DNA of 64,000 bases from Calditrichia bacterium (GCA_020635015.1 JACKAP010000018.1:4442-68441), one strand, 5' to 3'. Positions 51,367 to 61,652 are shown, counted from the stretch's first letter. Translations and numbers: made by a program. The notes: generated from the letters alone by a model not told the origin.

Positions 51367-51807
51367 ATGTATCGTGAAAAGTCCCTTTCTCCGGGTGAAG
51401 TTGGATTGATTGCGCTGCTGCTGATGGGCGGCTGGTTTATCTCTTATCATTTATTCGATTTATATGATCTAAAGGACATCCGGGGCCAGGCCGCGCTTTT
51501 GGGAATCAATATCGCTTTTTCCTTTTTTCTGCTCGGCGTTTTTTTGTCGGCATTCGGAATCCGCCCCCTGGTGGCCATCCCGGCGGCGCTGTGGGGCCAG
51601 ATGGCCTGGAATAGCCTGAACTTCGCCCACATCGCCTATCTGGGATATTTTATGATCCCGGTGGAGATCTGGGTCGCTGCGAAGTTTATCAACCTTCGCT
51701 CTGATTTGAAATTTACCCTGGCTTTGCTGGTCGCCATGATTGTGCGACTGGCTGCGATGTTCATTACCGAATTGCTGAGGCCGGATGTGGTGAGGTGGCT
51801 TGCCTGA
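51367..51807 (+). CDS. Small polytopic membrane protein, unknown
   Basis: This 146-residue protein has about four membrane segments (near 12-32, 41-66, 68-90 and 112-135), starting MYREKSLSPGEVGLIALLL. No motif or family is recognised. It stands alone, convergent with tamB and 11 bases from its stop. The start ATG has only a weak AAAAG site. Confidence 0.65.
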   Translation: MYREKSLSPGEVGLIALLLMGGWFISYHLFDLYDLKDIRGQAALLGINIAFSFFLLGVFLSAFGIRPLVAIPAALWGQMAWNSLNFAHIAYLGYFMIPVEIWVAAKFINLRSDLKFTLALLVAMIVRLAAMFITELLRPDVVRWLA

Positions 51808-51818
51808 CCGGAGTGATG

Positions 51819-54800
51819 TCACTCCCGCTCAAATTTGAAGATGATTTCCGCCCCGCTGGCTTTGGGATCACCCTGGATTAATTGCAGGAACAGGAAGCGG
51901 GTCAGTTCGTATTCCAGGGTGATCACCTCGCTGGCTATATCCTCCGACTGGGTGCGTCCAAAGCTCTTTTCATAGCTCATGAACAGATCGTTGGTGATGT
52001 ATTTGCCGGCAACAAAGGTCGCACTCTGCCAGTTGTCCTCCCCTTTGATTTCGACATAATCCAAATTGAACTTATTGCCGAGGAAGCGGGACAATTTTGC
52101 CGAAACCATCCCCAGCCCGGCGGACAAGCCGGCTTTTTCGATGCCGCTGTTCCCGCCGCCTGCCGCCAGCCCGGAACGCTGACCCTGGGTCAGCTCGTTC
52201 ATGCTGCGCCCGAAGATCAGGTAGGATATCGCATCTCCCTCGCTGATGGCGCTGTCGTCCAGGTAAAAGCTAATGTCGGGCTGGGACGCTTTTCCACCGA
52301 CCTGCAGTAGCAGGGTCTTTTTTTCCCGCGCCTGGGTGCGGAAGACATAGCTGGCTTTCAGATCTACCTGTGGATCGTATTCACTGCCGCCCTGGAAGGT
52401 CAGCACGCCCTGATTGATCTTAAAGCGCCGTCCCATGATGTCATACTGCCCCCGCACCACCCTGACCGGTCCGAAAATTTCGAAATATGGCCCGTTTTTG
52501 ACAATGTCCAGATCGCCGGAAAGCTCCATCCGCAATTCCGGGCTTTTAATCCAGGTATTCTTGGGAATCGAAAGCTTGAGCGAGCCGCGCAGGTTCTCGA
52601 ATAGCTCCGCTGCCGGGTCCGTCTCCGTTGCCGGCCGGGGAAGCGCCTGCTGCGCGGTTTTGCGGGAGGCATCTCCCAGGGTTGCTGCTGGCGCGGTTGC
52701 AGCAACCAGCATGGGCAAGGCCTCATCCGGCACTGCTTCCGGCGCCTGTTCGATGAACGCCGGCAGGTAAAAGCTGGAACGCAGCACGGTGATGTTCCCC
52801 CCAAATTCCGCTGCACTGTTGTTGCCGGAAAAGCGCGCCGTACCGCCGAGCTGGATCTCAAAATCTCGATTTTGCGCCAGCAGGAACTGCTCGGCATTCA
52901 TCTCGAACCGGCTGGTTTGAATGCTGCCGGAAATCAGGCTGCTGTCGAATACCAGATGCCCGCGGGCTTTGATCAACCCTTTTTCACGACGGATTTGGAA
53001 ACTTTCCAGGCTGATCCGCTCATTTTCGGCCCGAAGCTCCGCCTGGATATCGCTATAGTCGATCCCATAGGCAGGCATCTGAAAGCCTCCATTCTCCAGG
53101 CGCAGGAAACCGTTGCTCTGGGGGAGGTTCAGGGTGTTGCCGATATGCAGGCTACTGATCAATTTTCCCCGGACATTTTTGACGGTCGTGGGAAGGGCCT
53201 GAAGCAGGGTCAGGGGCAAGCCTTCGGCTGTGATATCAATACCAAACGGTTGATCAAATTGAACACGTTCTCCCGGAGTGTCGATGGCAAGATCGACCGG
53301 CAGAAACCCGCTGATCCGCAAGCTGTCTGCGGGCGTGGGATAAAAAGCGAATCGGCCGTTCAGCCTCCCCTCTCGATAATCGATCCCCCCATCCAGGGCG
53401 TGAAAGTAAAAGTTGTTGATTTTTCCCCGGGTCAGGCGGGTCCGCCCCTGCAATAACGGCGCTTGCGCTGTGCCAGTCAGCTCAAGCGCCAGGTCAAATT
53501 TACCGGCCGCTTCCGTCGGCGCCTCGGCCAACGCCGCCAGGCCGGCCACATCGATTTGAGCGAGGGTGATGCGCAGATCCTCCTCGCCGCTCAGGCTGAA
53601 GATCCCTGCGGCAGCGATCTCCTGCGGCGCATCGTCGCCCGGGGCGGTGAGTCGCAAATCGCGCAGGGTGTAGCGATCCGCTTCGATGGTCAACCGCATG
53701 GTGTCGCTGCCGCTGTGCCAGTGCTGGCCGCCGATGGTGATATCCGCCGCCGGGATAGCGATGCGGAGGAGGGAGTCCTGAACCACATGCAGATCCAGCG
53801 CCGCGGCCAATGACGGCGGATGGTTGGCTTCCAGTCGTAAATCGGCCTGTTGATCGCGAAAACGACCGTTCAGTGCGATCTGGTCGATGGGATATTCACC
53901 GGCGCGGATTTGCGCCAAACCGACCTCAAACTGCCCGCTGTGCGCATCCGCCGAGAAAATACCCTCCAGATTGCCGCGGATGGATTCGATTTGCACCGCA
54001 TTGTAAACCAGATTGCTGAGCAGGATCTCCCCGGCGGCGTGCAGCGAATCGCTGCTACCGCGCACCCGGGCGCTGAAACTGCCGCCTGCCGCCCGCAGGG
54101 TGTCAGCTCCCAAAGGCTGTTGCAGGCGGCTCAGATCGGTGATGGTTCCGCCGAGGCGCAGATCGGTCGTCGCGGCCGGATCGCTGAAGCCGGACAGAGC
54201 GACAGTCCCGTACGGCGCGGCGGCAAACAGGGTGTCGATCTGCAGTGACTGGCGGTGAACTTTTATCTGTGCATAGAGCGTGTCGAGGGGAATATCGCCG
54301 GCGCTGGAGGGGGAGATGAACACCTCCGCCTGCGCTTTTAACTGCGCCGGATCGAATCCGCTGCCGCGGAACGTCAATCCCAGATTGATATCGGAGTGAA
54401 GGCTGTCATCCCTGCCGGTAAATGCCCCCAGGTCGAGATGGCGCAGCCGGAGATTGCCGGAAAAATGCTGCCGGTGCAGCAGATCCTGCAGCCGGGCGGT
54501 GAGGTTGACGTCGCCGGCGCTGCTGCCGGCTGCCAGACTGCCCCGGCCGTCCCCCCGGTCGTAGCTGCCGCTGATCCGGACAGCATGGAGCGAATATCCC
54601 TGGTGACGGAACGGATCCAGGTTGCCTCGGAATGTCAGCACCGCATCCTCCGCCGTCAGTCCCCGGCCGCTAAGTTGAAATCGGCCGCTGAGGGACGATG
54701 GGAGCTCCGGATTCTTCATCCAGCGGGCCAGGTTGATGTGCTGCAGTTCGCCGTCAAGCCGGTAGCGCGGCGTGGCCTTCCCCTCTTGCAGCAATCCGCT

Positions 54801-55754
54801 GAACGGGGCGATGCCTCCCTGCAGGCGCAGCTGTTCTCCGGAGCCGCTGATCTGCAGTTCCCAGCGCAGCGAATCGCGAAGCAGCACCGTCTCCAGCTGT
54901 ACCTGCGGTTTCAGCGGCAATTGCAGATCGGGTAAGAAGAATTGGAATTCGCCGGTTTCCAGAGGAGCCATCTCGATTCGAGCCTGGGAGGGAGTATCGG
55001 GGCGGGGCTTGTAGCTGCCGGCGCCATCGACGCGGTTGCGGGCGGTGCGGATCACCAGCCCGTTCAGATCCATGCCGGCCTCATCTGCCTCCAGCCGGAA
55101 GCGCATTTCCTCCAGGGCAATATCCGGGCGGCGGGTTTGCAGGCGCAGATACGCCAGATCCAGCCATTGCTCCCGGTTGCTGTAGCGGGCGGACAGGCGG
55201 CTGTTGATCCCCTCAATTCGGCGGGGAAGCAGGGTGTCCGGCGCGCTGATATTGATCCAGCTATGCTGCAATTGAATGTCGGTTAGCTGCAGCACCCAGC
55301 CTTCGGGGAGCGGCGCGGTGCTGTCCGAGGGCGCTTGTGCGGTGTCTGGCTTCATCAAGCGAGTAATATTCCAGGTGCTGTCGGGGCGCTGCTGCAGCCG
55401 CAGGCGCAGCGAATCCAGGCGCAGGGAGTCGACCTGCACAATCCGCTCAAACAACCGGAAAGGATCGTAGGCGAGCTTCAGCCGGGAGAGTGCGAGCAGT
55501 TCCCGGCCGTCGAGCTGAACGGTGATGCCTTCCAGGGATATGCCGCTGAAGAGATTGCCTTGCAGGCGCTCGATCTCCAGGGTTCCGTTGAGCATTGGAT
55601 TGACCCGGGCGATGAACTGCTGGCGCAACCAGTTGCGAAACATGCCGGTTTGGGTAAAGGCGAGCAGCAAGAGCAGCAGCGTGCCCAGGGCTGCCAGGGT
55701 AATGCCCCCGTATTTAAACCATCGCCACATCTTGTTCCTTTTCTGTCGTTTCAA
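51819..55754 (-). CDS. tamB: TamB/DUF490 translocation and assembly module protein
   Basis: This 1,311-residue protein has an N-terminal signal-anchor (about 13-32, ITLAALGTLLLLLLAF) that holds it in the inner membrane. A very long beta-repeat body with alternating hydrophobic residues spans the periplasm. The C-terminal DUF490 domain (about 980-1311) has ISYLIFGRSMNEL and a final strand-rich part with FGRTQ. TamB-like proteins bridge the membranes with TamA for outer-membrane protein insertion or phospholipid transfer. The start overlaps the tamA stop (ATGA), so the two are co-translated. Confidence 0.92.
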   Translation of the reverse strand: MKRQKRNKMWRWFKYGGITLAALGTLLLLLLAFTQTGMFRNWLRQQFIARVNPMLNGTLEIERLQGNLFSGISLEGITVQLDGRELLALSRLKLAYDPFRLFERIVQVDSLRLDSLRLRLQQRPDSTWNITRLMKPDTAQAPSDSTAPLPEGWVLQLTDIQLQHSWINISAPDTLLPRRIEGINSRLSARYSNREQWLDLAYLRLQTRRPDIALEEMRFRLEADEAGMDLNGLVIRTARNRVDGAGSYKPRPDTPSQARIEMAPLETGEFQFFLPDLQLPLKPQVQLETVLLRDSLRWELQISGSGEQLRLQGGIAPFSGLLQEGKATPRYRLDGELQHINLARWMKNPELPSSLSGRFQLSGRGLTAEDAVLTFRGNLDPFRHQGYSLHAVRISGSYDRGDGRGSLAAGSSAGDVNLTARLQDLLHRQHFSGNLRLRHLDLGAFTGRDDSLHSDINLGLTFRGSGFDPAQLKAQAEVFISPSSAGDIPLDTLYAQIKVHRQSLQIDTLFAAAPYGTVALSGFSDPAATTDLRLGGTITDLSRLQQPLGADTLRAAGGSFSARVRGSSDSLHAAGEILLSNLVYNAVQIESIRGNLEGIFSADAHSGQFEVGLAQIRAGEYPIDQIALNGRFRDQQADLRLEANHPPSLAAALDLHVVQDSLLRIAIPAADITIGGQHWHSGSDTMRLTIEADRYTLRDLRLTAPGDDAPQEIAAAGIFSLSGEEDLRITLAQIDVAGLAALAEAPTEAAGKFDLALELTGTAQAPLLQGRTRLTRGKINNFYFHALDGGIDYREGRLNGRFAFYPTPADSLRISGFLPVDLAIDTPGERVQFDQPFGIDITAEGLPLTLLQALPTTVKNVRGKLISSLHIGNTLNLPQSNGFLRLENGGFQMPAYGIDYSDIQAELRAENERISLESFQIRREKGLIKARGHLVFDSSLISGSIQTSRFEMNAEQFLLAQNRDFEIQLGGTARFSGNNSAAEFGGNITVLRSSFYLPAFIEQAPEAVPDEALPMLVAATAPAATLGDASRKTAQQALPRPATETDPAAELFENLRGSLKLSIPKNTWIKSPELRMELSGDLDIVKNGPYFEIFGPVRVVRGQYDIMGRRFKINQGVLTFQGGSEYDPQVDLKASYVFRTQAREKKTLLLQVGGKASQPDISFYLDDSAISEGDAISYLIFGRSMNELTQGQRSGLAAGGGNSGIEKAGLSAGLGMVSAKLSRFLGNKFNLDYVEIKGEDNWQSATFVAGKYITNDLFMSYEKSFGRTQSEDIASEVITLEYELTRFLFLQLIQGDPKASGAEIIFKFERE

Positions 55755-57583
55755 AACGCCTGCCCCACGCTGATATGCACCTGGACCGTTTTATTCGGAT
55801 CGGCCACCGGCTGTGCCGCATCCAGGCGCAGCGGACCGATCGGGGTATTGATACGCAGTCCCAGCCCCAGCGAATAGCGCAGCGCCGCCGGCCGGTAGGT
55901 ATATGAATTCATCCAGACATTTCCGGCGTCACCGAACAGCACGCCGCTGACGATGCCGAGGATCGGGTAGCGCAGCTCGGCGCTGACTTCCAACAGGCTG
56001 TTTCCCCCGGTTGGAATACCTTCCGGATCCCGCGGTCCCAGCCGGGAGCGCGGCCAACCTCGTACCGAATTACTGCCGCCGCTGTAAAAACGGTCTTCAA
56101 GCGGTATAAACTCCTCCCGGTCAAATGATTCAATCGCACCGGCCTTTAGCCGGGAGGCCAGCACCCATCCCGGCCCAAGCCGCTGAAAATGGCGTATTTC
56201 GGCCATTGACCGCAGGTAGTGATATTTACTGCGTAGTCCCAGGCCGGAGTACTGCAGCGTCAGGCTGGTGAAAAATCCCTTTTCCGGGAAAAATAGCGGG
56301 GCGGCGTTATCCCGGCTGATTCCCAGGGAGATGCTGGATTTGTTGTAGAGATTGTCGAAGCTGGCTTCCGCCGCTTCCGTACGGGTGACGCTGGCGGTAT
56401 CGAGGCTGACCCGCTCAAAGCTGTAGGTAACATAGGTATTGGTATAGCGGAACAGCTCATAAGACGCAGCGAGATTGCCTCCGAAGCGGTTCACGGTAAA
56501 GCCCGGTTCGGTCTGGCGGCGCAGAAACGGGTTGGCGGTCAGGGTCAGCCGGGGCATCAAAAATGCCGGCTGGATGATTTGCAAGTCCGCGAAATAGGGC
56601 TCCAGCCCGGAGTGTTTGAGATGCAGCTTCAGCCGCCGCGCTCCTCCCAGGAATCCCAGTCGCCGGATGTCAGTAAACAGCCGGAACCGGTCGTCCCTGC
56701 CGTAGCCGATCCCCCACTTGACGGTCAGGCGGGGCGCTTCATTGAGCTGCACTTCCACCGGGATTTCCTGTGAGTGCGCCTGGTTGAGCGAGGCCCGCAC
56801 GGTGACGAACTGAAACAGGCCCAGGGAAAAGATCCGGTGCTGGGTGGTTTCGATCAGTCTGGGATCGTAGGTTTGCCCGGGGCGGAGCGTCAGTTGGGAG
56901 CGGATCAGCGATTCCGCGACGTGGCGACGGCCGCTGATGCTCGCCGGGCCGAAGCGGCAGGGCGGGCCGCTGTCGATTTCCCAGCGGATATCGGCGCGTT
57001 CTACGGTATCGCTGACGGTGAGGGCAGGCGTGACCTGCGCATGGGCGTATCCGGCCTGGTTCAATCCTGACAGGAGCGCATCCTGGTCTGAGCGCACCTC
57101 TTGATCGCGGAAACGCTCTCCTGGCCGGCAGCGCAACCGCGGCCGGAGCCGCTCGATCACTGCGCCGGCTTGGGACCGCTGCGTTTCGCCGGACAACTGA
57201 AAACGGATATCCCCGAATAACACCGGAGCACCGGCATCGATCCGGAAGGTCACCGCAATCGTGCGGCGGCGGTGGTCAGCACGGGTATCAGCGCTGACCT
57301 TCACCTGGAGAAAGCCCTCCCGCTGATAATAACGCCGTAATCGGTTGATGTCTGCATCGAGCAGGGCGCTGTTGAAAAATACCGGATCTTTTCCCAGAAC
57401 CACCCGCTGCAGCCAACCCACCTCCTGAGTGTTGAGCAGCAGCGATAGCCTTGATGAGGGGATTGGATGATGACCTTCGAATTCCACCGAGCGGATGCGG
57501 TAATCTTCCTGGGCACGAAGCACAACGGAGAGTAACAACACTCCCATGAGGATTCTTCTTTTTAAGCAGTTTCTCAGCCGCAT
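55751..57583 (-). CDS. tamA: TamA/BamA-type outer-membrane protein (Omp85 family)
   Basis: This 610-residue protein has a signal peptide (GVLLLSVVLRAQ), then three POTRA-like domains (about 30-275; IRSVEFEGHHPIPSSRLSLL marks the first). The 16-strand barrel ends in Phe, the signature of BAM substrates. The barrel lid motif RFYSGGSNSVRGW and the FGDAGNVW strand are Omp85 hallmarks. With tamB downstream and overlapping, TamA is preferred over BamA. It inserts proteins into, or moves lipids to, the outer membrane. Confidence 0.9.
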   Translation of the reverse strand: MRLRNCLKRRILMGVLLLSVVLRAQEDYRIRSVEFEGHHPIPSSRLSLLLNTQEVGWLQRVVLGKDPVFFNSALLDADINRLRRYYQREGFLQVKVSADTRADHRRRTIAVTFRIDAGAPVLFGDIRFQLSGETQRSQAGAVIERLRPRLRCRPGERFRDQEVRSDQDALLSGLNQAGYAHAQVTPALTVSDTVERADIRWEIDSGPPCRFGPASISGRRHVAESLIRSQLTLRPGQTYDPRLIETTQHRIFSLGLFQFVTVRASLNQAHSQEIPVEVQLNEAPRLTVKWGIGYGRDDRFRLFTDIRRLGFLGGARRLKLHLKHSGLEPYFADLQIIQPAFLMPRLTLTANPFLRRQTEPGFTVNRFGGNLAASYELFRYTNTYVTYSFERVSLDTASVTRTEAAEASFDNLYNKSSISLGISRDNAAPLFFPEKGFFTSLTLQYSGLGLRSKYHYLRSMAEIRHFQRLGPGWVLASRLKAGAIESFDREEFIPLEDRFYSGGSNSVRGWPRSRLGPRDPEGIPTGGNSLLEVSAELRYPILGIVSGVLFGDAGNVWMNSYTYRPAALRYSLGLGLRINTPIGPLRLDAAQPVADPNKTVQVHISVGQAF

Positions 57584-57614
57584 TCGTTATTATAACCGCC
57601 GGTTTCTTTCAGAT

Positions 57615-58889
57615 TTAATCGGTCATGGTGGCTTCCAACACGACCAGCAGTTCCATGTCCATCGTACCCGGATACATATCCAGCGGCATCACCCGCTGCA
57701 TGCGGTAGCCGCAGGAACGCCATTCGCCCAGGCGGGCAGGGAGGTCGTTGACGTCGCGCACCAGGTGCAATACCCGTTTCGGCCGGCGTTCCGCGATCGC
57801 TTTAATGACCCCGCTGCCGGTACCGCTCCAGGGAGGCGCCAGCAGCACGCTCTCCGGCAGGGTTTGCGGATCGGGCAACTGATTGCGGAATAACGCCGGG
57901 CGGATGCCCCGGTTCAGGAAGGATAGCTTCTGTTTGCCGGAGAAGAAGGGACGATTCGCTTCCGCTGCCTGAATCGTAAAGCTACCCGGATCTACGCCAA
58001 TCACCTCCCGGAAGCCATCGGCCAGGGGGCAGCTAAACAGGCCGTAGCCGCAGTAAAGGTCGAGCAGGCGTTGTTCTCCGGAAGGTTGCAGCAACTCGCC
58101 GGTCAGTTTCAGCACTCCGGGAACGATGGCGATATTCAGGGGAGAAAAACTGGAGGGATAATACCCGAATTTGTAATCGCCGATCTTCACAAAGAGTTTT
58201 TCCGGGCCGAAGAGGTTTTTATAGCGTGCCTGCTCCGGGGCGGTGAAGTAGTGTAAATACGCTCCCGGGCTGACCGGCTGGGCATGAATAAAAACGGAAA
58301 TGATATCGGCTTGCAGCGACTGGATATGCCCGGCCAGGGCCTTTAGCTTACGTACCAGCTGGCTGTCTAATTCTACCATATTGAAAATCACCGAGCTCTC
58401 CCGCTCGTTGCCGCGGATGGTGATAAATTTCAGCTTGCGGGCAACACTGGCATATGAACCCTGGTTTAGCTTCTCCGCCAGCAGTTCGTAAACCCGGGCA
58501 TGACGCGCCGGCTCCAGCGGCGACGGCTGGAAAAAGCGCTTACCGGTCGGATTTTTCTCCCAGGGCTGGAGCAGGAATTGCTTTCCGGGCTGCGACAGCA
58601 ACTGCCGATTGCTGGTGCTCTGATATCCCCGGGGCTTGGGAGAGGGGAGGATGGTCTCAACCTTTCCCGGGAGCCGGTTGGCTGTCCAGAAATGCCGTAG
58701 CGCCTGTTGCTTCGCCTCGATCTCGGCTTCATACGCCAGGCTGCTGAGCAGGGTCATGCGCTGCTGTGCCCGGGTTTCCGCCGTGGGAGGGGGCGCCTGT
58801 AAAACAAATCGGAAGGCATCGGCGATCGTGATGCGCTTCGCTGCTGCCGGTTTTGCCCCGTCAGCCGGGTTGGGGGTGTTTCGTGCCAA
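57615..58889 (-). CDS. TrmA/RlmD-family RNA methyltransferase homologue without the catalytic Cys
   Basis: The start is set at TTG 58889, which follows CGGAGAA by 7 bases, giving 424 residues; an ATG 29 codons earlier has no ribosome site. The C-terminal half is a Rossmann methyltransferase with motif I LLDLYCGYGLFSCPL, then VIGVDPGSFTIQAAE. The family motif DPPR.G appears as LAPPWSGTGSG. Where m5U methyltransferases have the nucleophile in YVSCDPAT, this protein has LHLVRDVNDL, so the Cys is absent. The final DMYPGTMDMELLVVLE keeps the Glu region. It may methylate by another route or may only bind RNA. Confidence 0.75.
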   Translation of the reverse strand: MARNTPNPADGAKPAAAKRITIADAFRFVLQAPPPTAETRAQQRMTLLSSLAYEAEIEAKQQALRHFWTANRLPGKVETILPSPKPRGYQSTSNRQLLSQPGKQFLLQPWEKNPTGKRFFQPSPLEPARHARVYELLAEKLNQGSYASVARKLKFITIRGNERESSVIFNMVELDSQLVRKLKALAGHIQSLQADIISVFIHAQPVSPGAYLHYFTAPEQARYKNLFGPEKLFVKIGDYKFGYYPSSFSPLNIAIVPGVLKLTGELLQPSGEQRLLDLYCGYGLFSCPLADGFREVIGVDPGSFTIQAAEANRPFFSGKQKLSFLNRGIRPALFRNQLPDPQTLPESVLLAPPWSGTGSGVIKAIAERRPKRVLHLVRDVNDLPARLGEWRSCGYRMQRVMPLDMYPGTMDMELLVVLEATMTD

Positions 58890-59096
58890 AATATTTTCTC
58901 CGTTTTTCAAGCTATCTAACCGGATAAACCTAATCGATTTCACCGCGATTATCAAACAAAAAAAATCGCCCGGCAAATGGCTTTGCAGAATACTCCTCGC
59001 GGATGTATATTAGACAGCCGTGGCGGCAGGGTGATCTTTTTGCAACTAATCGCCGGGAAAAGCTTATACAGATACAGATTAAACTATGAGCGCAGC

Positions 59097-60248
59097 ATGA
59101 TGCCTTCATTTGATTTTCAGCCGACCACCCGGGTGGTCTTCGGAGAGAACGCCCTGGAGCGGTTGGGAGAGTTGACCCGCTCTCTGCCGGCGAAGCGGGT
59201 GCTGCTGGTCACCGATCCCGGGATTATCCGCGCCGGGCATGTGACCCGGGCGCTGGGGTCCCTGGAAGCAGCCGGGGTGGAGGCCCAGGTATTCCATGAT
59301 GTGGTAGAAAATCCCACCACCCGCCACGTGGAGGCCGGCCGTGAGTTTGCGCAGGATCTCGGCGGCATTGACGGCATTATCGGGCTGGGAGGCGGCAGCG
59401 CCATGGATTGCGCCAAGGGGATTAATTTTCTGTTGACCAACGGCGGCCGGATGGAGGATTACTGGGGCAGCGGCAAGGCGGTAAAGCCGATGCTGCCCTC
59501 CATCGGGGTGCCCACCACCGCCGGCACCGGCAGCGAAGGACAGTCTTACGCCCTGATCTCGCAGGAGGAAACCCACCGCAAGATGGCCTGCGGCGATATC
59601 AAGGCGCGCTTCCGCATTGTGATCCTCGATCCGCTGCTGACCCAGAGTGTGCCCGATGAAGTAGCCGCGGTGACCGGCATCGATGCCATCTCCCATGCCC
59701 TGGAAAGTTTCGTTTCCACCCGGCGCAATACCGTGTCGCAGATGTTTGCCCGGGAAGCCTGGCATCTCCTGGAAGCAAATTTCGAGACGATCTTGGAGGA
59801 GCGCCAAAATACCACCGCCTGGGGCCAAATGTTGCTGGGAGCGCATTTGGCCGGGCTGGCGATCGAAAATGCCATGCTCGGCGCCGCCCATGCCTGCGCC
59901 AATCCCCTGACCGCCAATTACGGGGTTACCCACGGAGTGGCGGTCGGGCTGATGCTGCCCCACGTGATCCGCTTCAACAGCGCGGCGGTGGGCGGTCTCT
60001 ACGCTGAGCTGGTGAGAGCGGCAGGCCTGAACGATACCGAAGGAGAAAGCGATGTGGACATGCTGATCTACCGGGTCAACCGTCTGAAGGCCGCCGCGCG
60101 GCTGCCGGAACGGCTGCAGACGCTGAACATTCCCCGCGCCGACCTGCCCCGGCTGGCCCGGGAAGCGGCGGAGCAATGGACCGGGAGGTTTAATCCCCGC
60201 GAAGTGAGCGTGGGGGAGTTGTTGGGGATATATGAAGAGGCGTATTGA
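59097..60248 (+). CDS. Iron-containing (group III) alcohol dehydrogenase
   Basis: This protein has 383 residues from ATG 59097 (an ATG one codon later is equal); the longer frame lacks support. The Rossmann half has RVLLVTDPGI and the NAD site GIIGLGGGSAMDCAKG, followed by PTTAGTGSEG. Metal ligands are expected in TGIDAISHALE, in AAHACANPL and in THGVAVGLMLPHVIRFN. The family interconverts aldehydes and alcohols. The gene stands alone, 8 kb from the reductase pair at 48-51 kb. A link to that pathway is possible but not shown. Confidence 0.92.
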   Translation: MMPSFDFQPTTRVVFGENALERLGELTRSLPAKRVLLVTDPGIIRAGHVTRALGSLEAAGVEAQVFHDVVENPTTRHVEAGREFAQDLGGIDGIIGLGGGSAMDCAKGINFLLTNGGRMEDYWGSGKAVKPMLPSIGVPTTAGTGSEGQSYALISQEETHRKMACGDIKARFRIVILDPLLTQSVPDEVAAVTGIDAISHALESFVSTRRNTVSQMFAREAWHLLEANFETILEERQNTTAWGQMLLGAHLAGLAIENAMLGAAHACANPLTANYGVTHGVAVGLMLPHVIRFNSAAVGGLYAELVRAAGLNDTEGESDVDMLIYRVNRLKAAARLPERLQTLNIPRADLPRLAREAAEQWTGRFNPREVSVGELLGIYEEAY

Positions 60249-60298
60249 AATGCGGATTTTTTTTGCCACGAATTTACGCGAATGTACCCGAATGACGG

Positions 60299-60385
60299 TA
60301 GGGTCGCATGGCTATGCCGTCGCCAATGACGGGCGAAGCCCCAATGACACCGAAGGCCAATGACGCCGCAGGCTAATGACCAACG
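60299..60385. repeat. RATGAC mini-hairpin array upstream of the beta-propeller gene
   Basis: CAATGACGGGCGAAGCCC, CAATGACACCGAAGGC and CAATGACGCCGCAGGC follow one another: the GTCATT family in the opposite orientation to 44148. The array reaches to within 12 bases of the next start codon. Confidence 0.85.
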
Positions 60386-60396
60386 AAGCGCAAAGG

Positions 60397-61512
60397 ATGT
60401 TAAATTTGAGGCGATTATTTTTTCTCTTAAACATATTTTTCTTCCTGATGGTATACGGAAACGAACCGGCGGGGGAGGAATGGCCGATGTTTCGCGGAAA
60501 TCCCGGGCTTTCCGGGGTGGCGGGCACCACGCTGCCGGCAGATCCGCAACTGCTCTGGACCTTCCAGGCGGAGCAGGGGATCGAGTCGGCGCCGGCGATC
60601 TTTGGAAATACGGTTTTTATCACCGCGCTGGACGGACAGCTTTATGCCCTGAACGGCCGGGATGGAAGTTTAAAATGGAAATATGCCGCTGCGGGAGAGA
60701 TCAAATCATCTCCCACGTTCTACCGGCAGCAGGTGTTCTTTGGCGACGAAAGCGGATTGTTCCACGCGGTGGATGCGCACAGCGGCAAAAAGCGCTGGAC
60801 CTTTGCCAGCGACGGGGAGATTATCTCGTCCGCCAATGTTTCCGGGGATCGGGTCATTTTTGGCTCTTACGATCAGTTTCTCTACTGCCTCTCGGTAGCG
60901 GACGGGCGCGAGCTCTGGCGGTTGGAGACCGGCAACTATGTGCACAGCTCCCCGGCCATTTCCGGCTCCGATGCGGTGATTGCCGGTTGTGACGGGGTGT
61001 TGCGGATGATCGATATCGCCAGCGGGGTGGAAAGGCATGCGTTGCCGGTCGGTTCGTACGTTGCCGCCAGCACCGCGATCCACGACGGGCGGGCATATTT
61101 CGGCACCTTTGACAACCAGGTGTTGTGCGTCGATCTGGCCGAGGCCCGGCAGGTGTGGGTGTATGAACATCCCAAACGCCAGTTTCCTTTTTACGCATCC
61201 GCTGCCGTCAGCGGAAAGCTGGCGGTAATTGCCGGGCGCGATAAGCTGGTGCATGCGCTCGATACCCGAACCGGAGAAGCCCGCTGGACTTTTCCCTTGA
61301 AGACCCGTATCGATGCCTCGCCGGTGATTTGCGGCGGGCGGGTGTACCTGGGAACCCGCAGCGGCGAGATGATGGCGCTGGATCTGGAAAGCGGGGAAGC
61401 GGTTTGGGAATATCCCACCGGGTCGGTGATCAATGCCTCTGCGGGGATCGGGGAAGGCAAACTGGTGGTCGGCGGGGAGGACGGCATGGTCTTTTGTTTT
61501 GGGAAAAAGTAG
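60397..61512 (+). CDS. PQQ-like beta-propeller protein (BamB-like)
   Basis: This protein has 371 residues from ATG 60397. An ATG at 60376 lies inside the repeat. A signal peptide (LRRLFFLLNIFFFLMVYG) precedes EEWPMFRGNPGLSG, the usual opening of PQQ-repeat propellers. Seven or so blades follow, each with a VYFGTxDGxLYALDxxTGxxxW-like pattern (VFITALDGQLYALNGRDG; VIFGSYDQFLYCLSVADG). No lipobox Cys is evident, so a free periplasmic location is likely. BamB-like scaffolding or a sugar/alcohol oxidase relative are the options; no quinoprotein catalytic residues were recognised. Confidence 0.85.
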   Translation: MLNLRRLFFLLNIFFFLMVYGNEPAGEEWPMFRGNPGLSGVAGTTLPADPQLLWTFQAEQGIESAPAIFGNTVFITALDGQLYALNGRDGSLKWKYAAAGEIKSSPTFYRQQVFFGDESGLFHAVDAHSGKKRWTFASDGEIISSANVSGDRVIFGSYDQFLYCLSVADGRELWRLETGNYVHSSPAISGSDAVIAGCDGVLRMIDIASGVERHALPVGSYVAASTAIHDGRAYFGTFDNQVLCVDLAEARQVWVYEHPKRQFPFYASAAVSGKLAVIAGRDKLVHALDTRTGEARWTFPLKTRIDASPVICGGRVYLGTRSGEMMALDLESGEAVWEYPTGSVINASAGIGEGKLVVGGEDGMVFCFGKK

Positions 61513-61652
61513 CCTGCAGCCGGTCAGCGGCAATCACAACCAATTCAAAAAAACCGGTTTTCATCACGTTAAGTAAATAATAATTCTTTAATTTAGCGAC
61601 GTTGGGTTAGTCAATTAAATAACCAATACTCGATATTGAAAAAGCTGCAGTC
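61513..61652. other. Short AT-rich intergenic region
   Basis: This 140-base AT-rich stretch upstream of the peptidase gene probably holds its promoter. No clear boxes and no terminator hairpin were identified. Confidence 0.4.
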
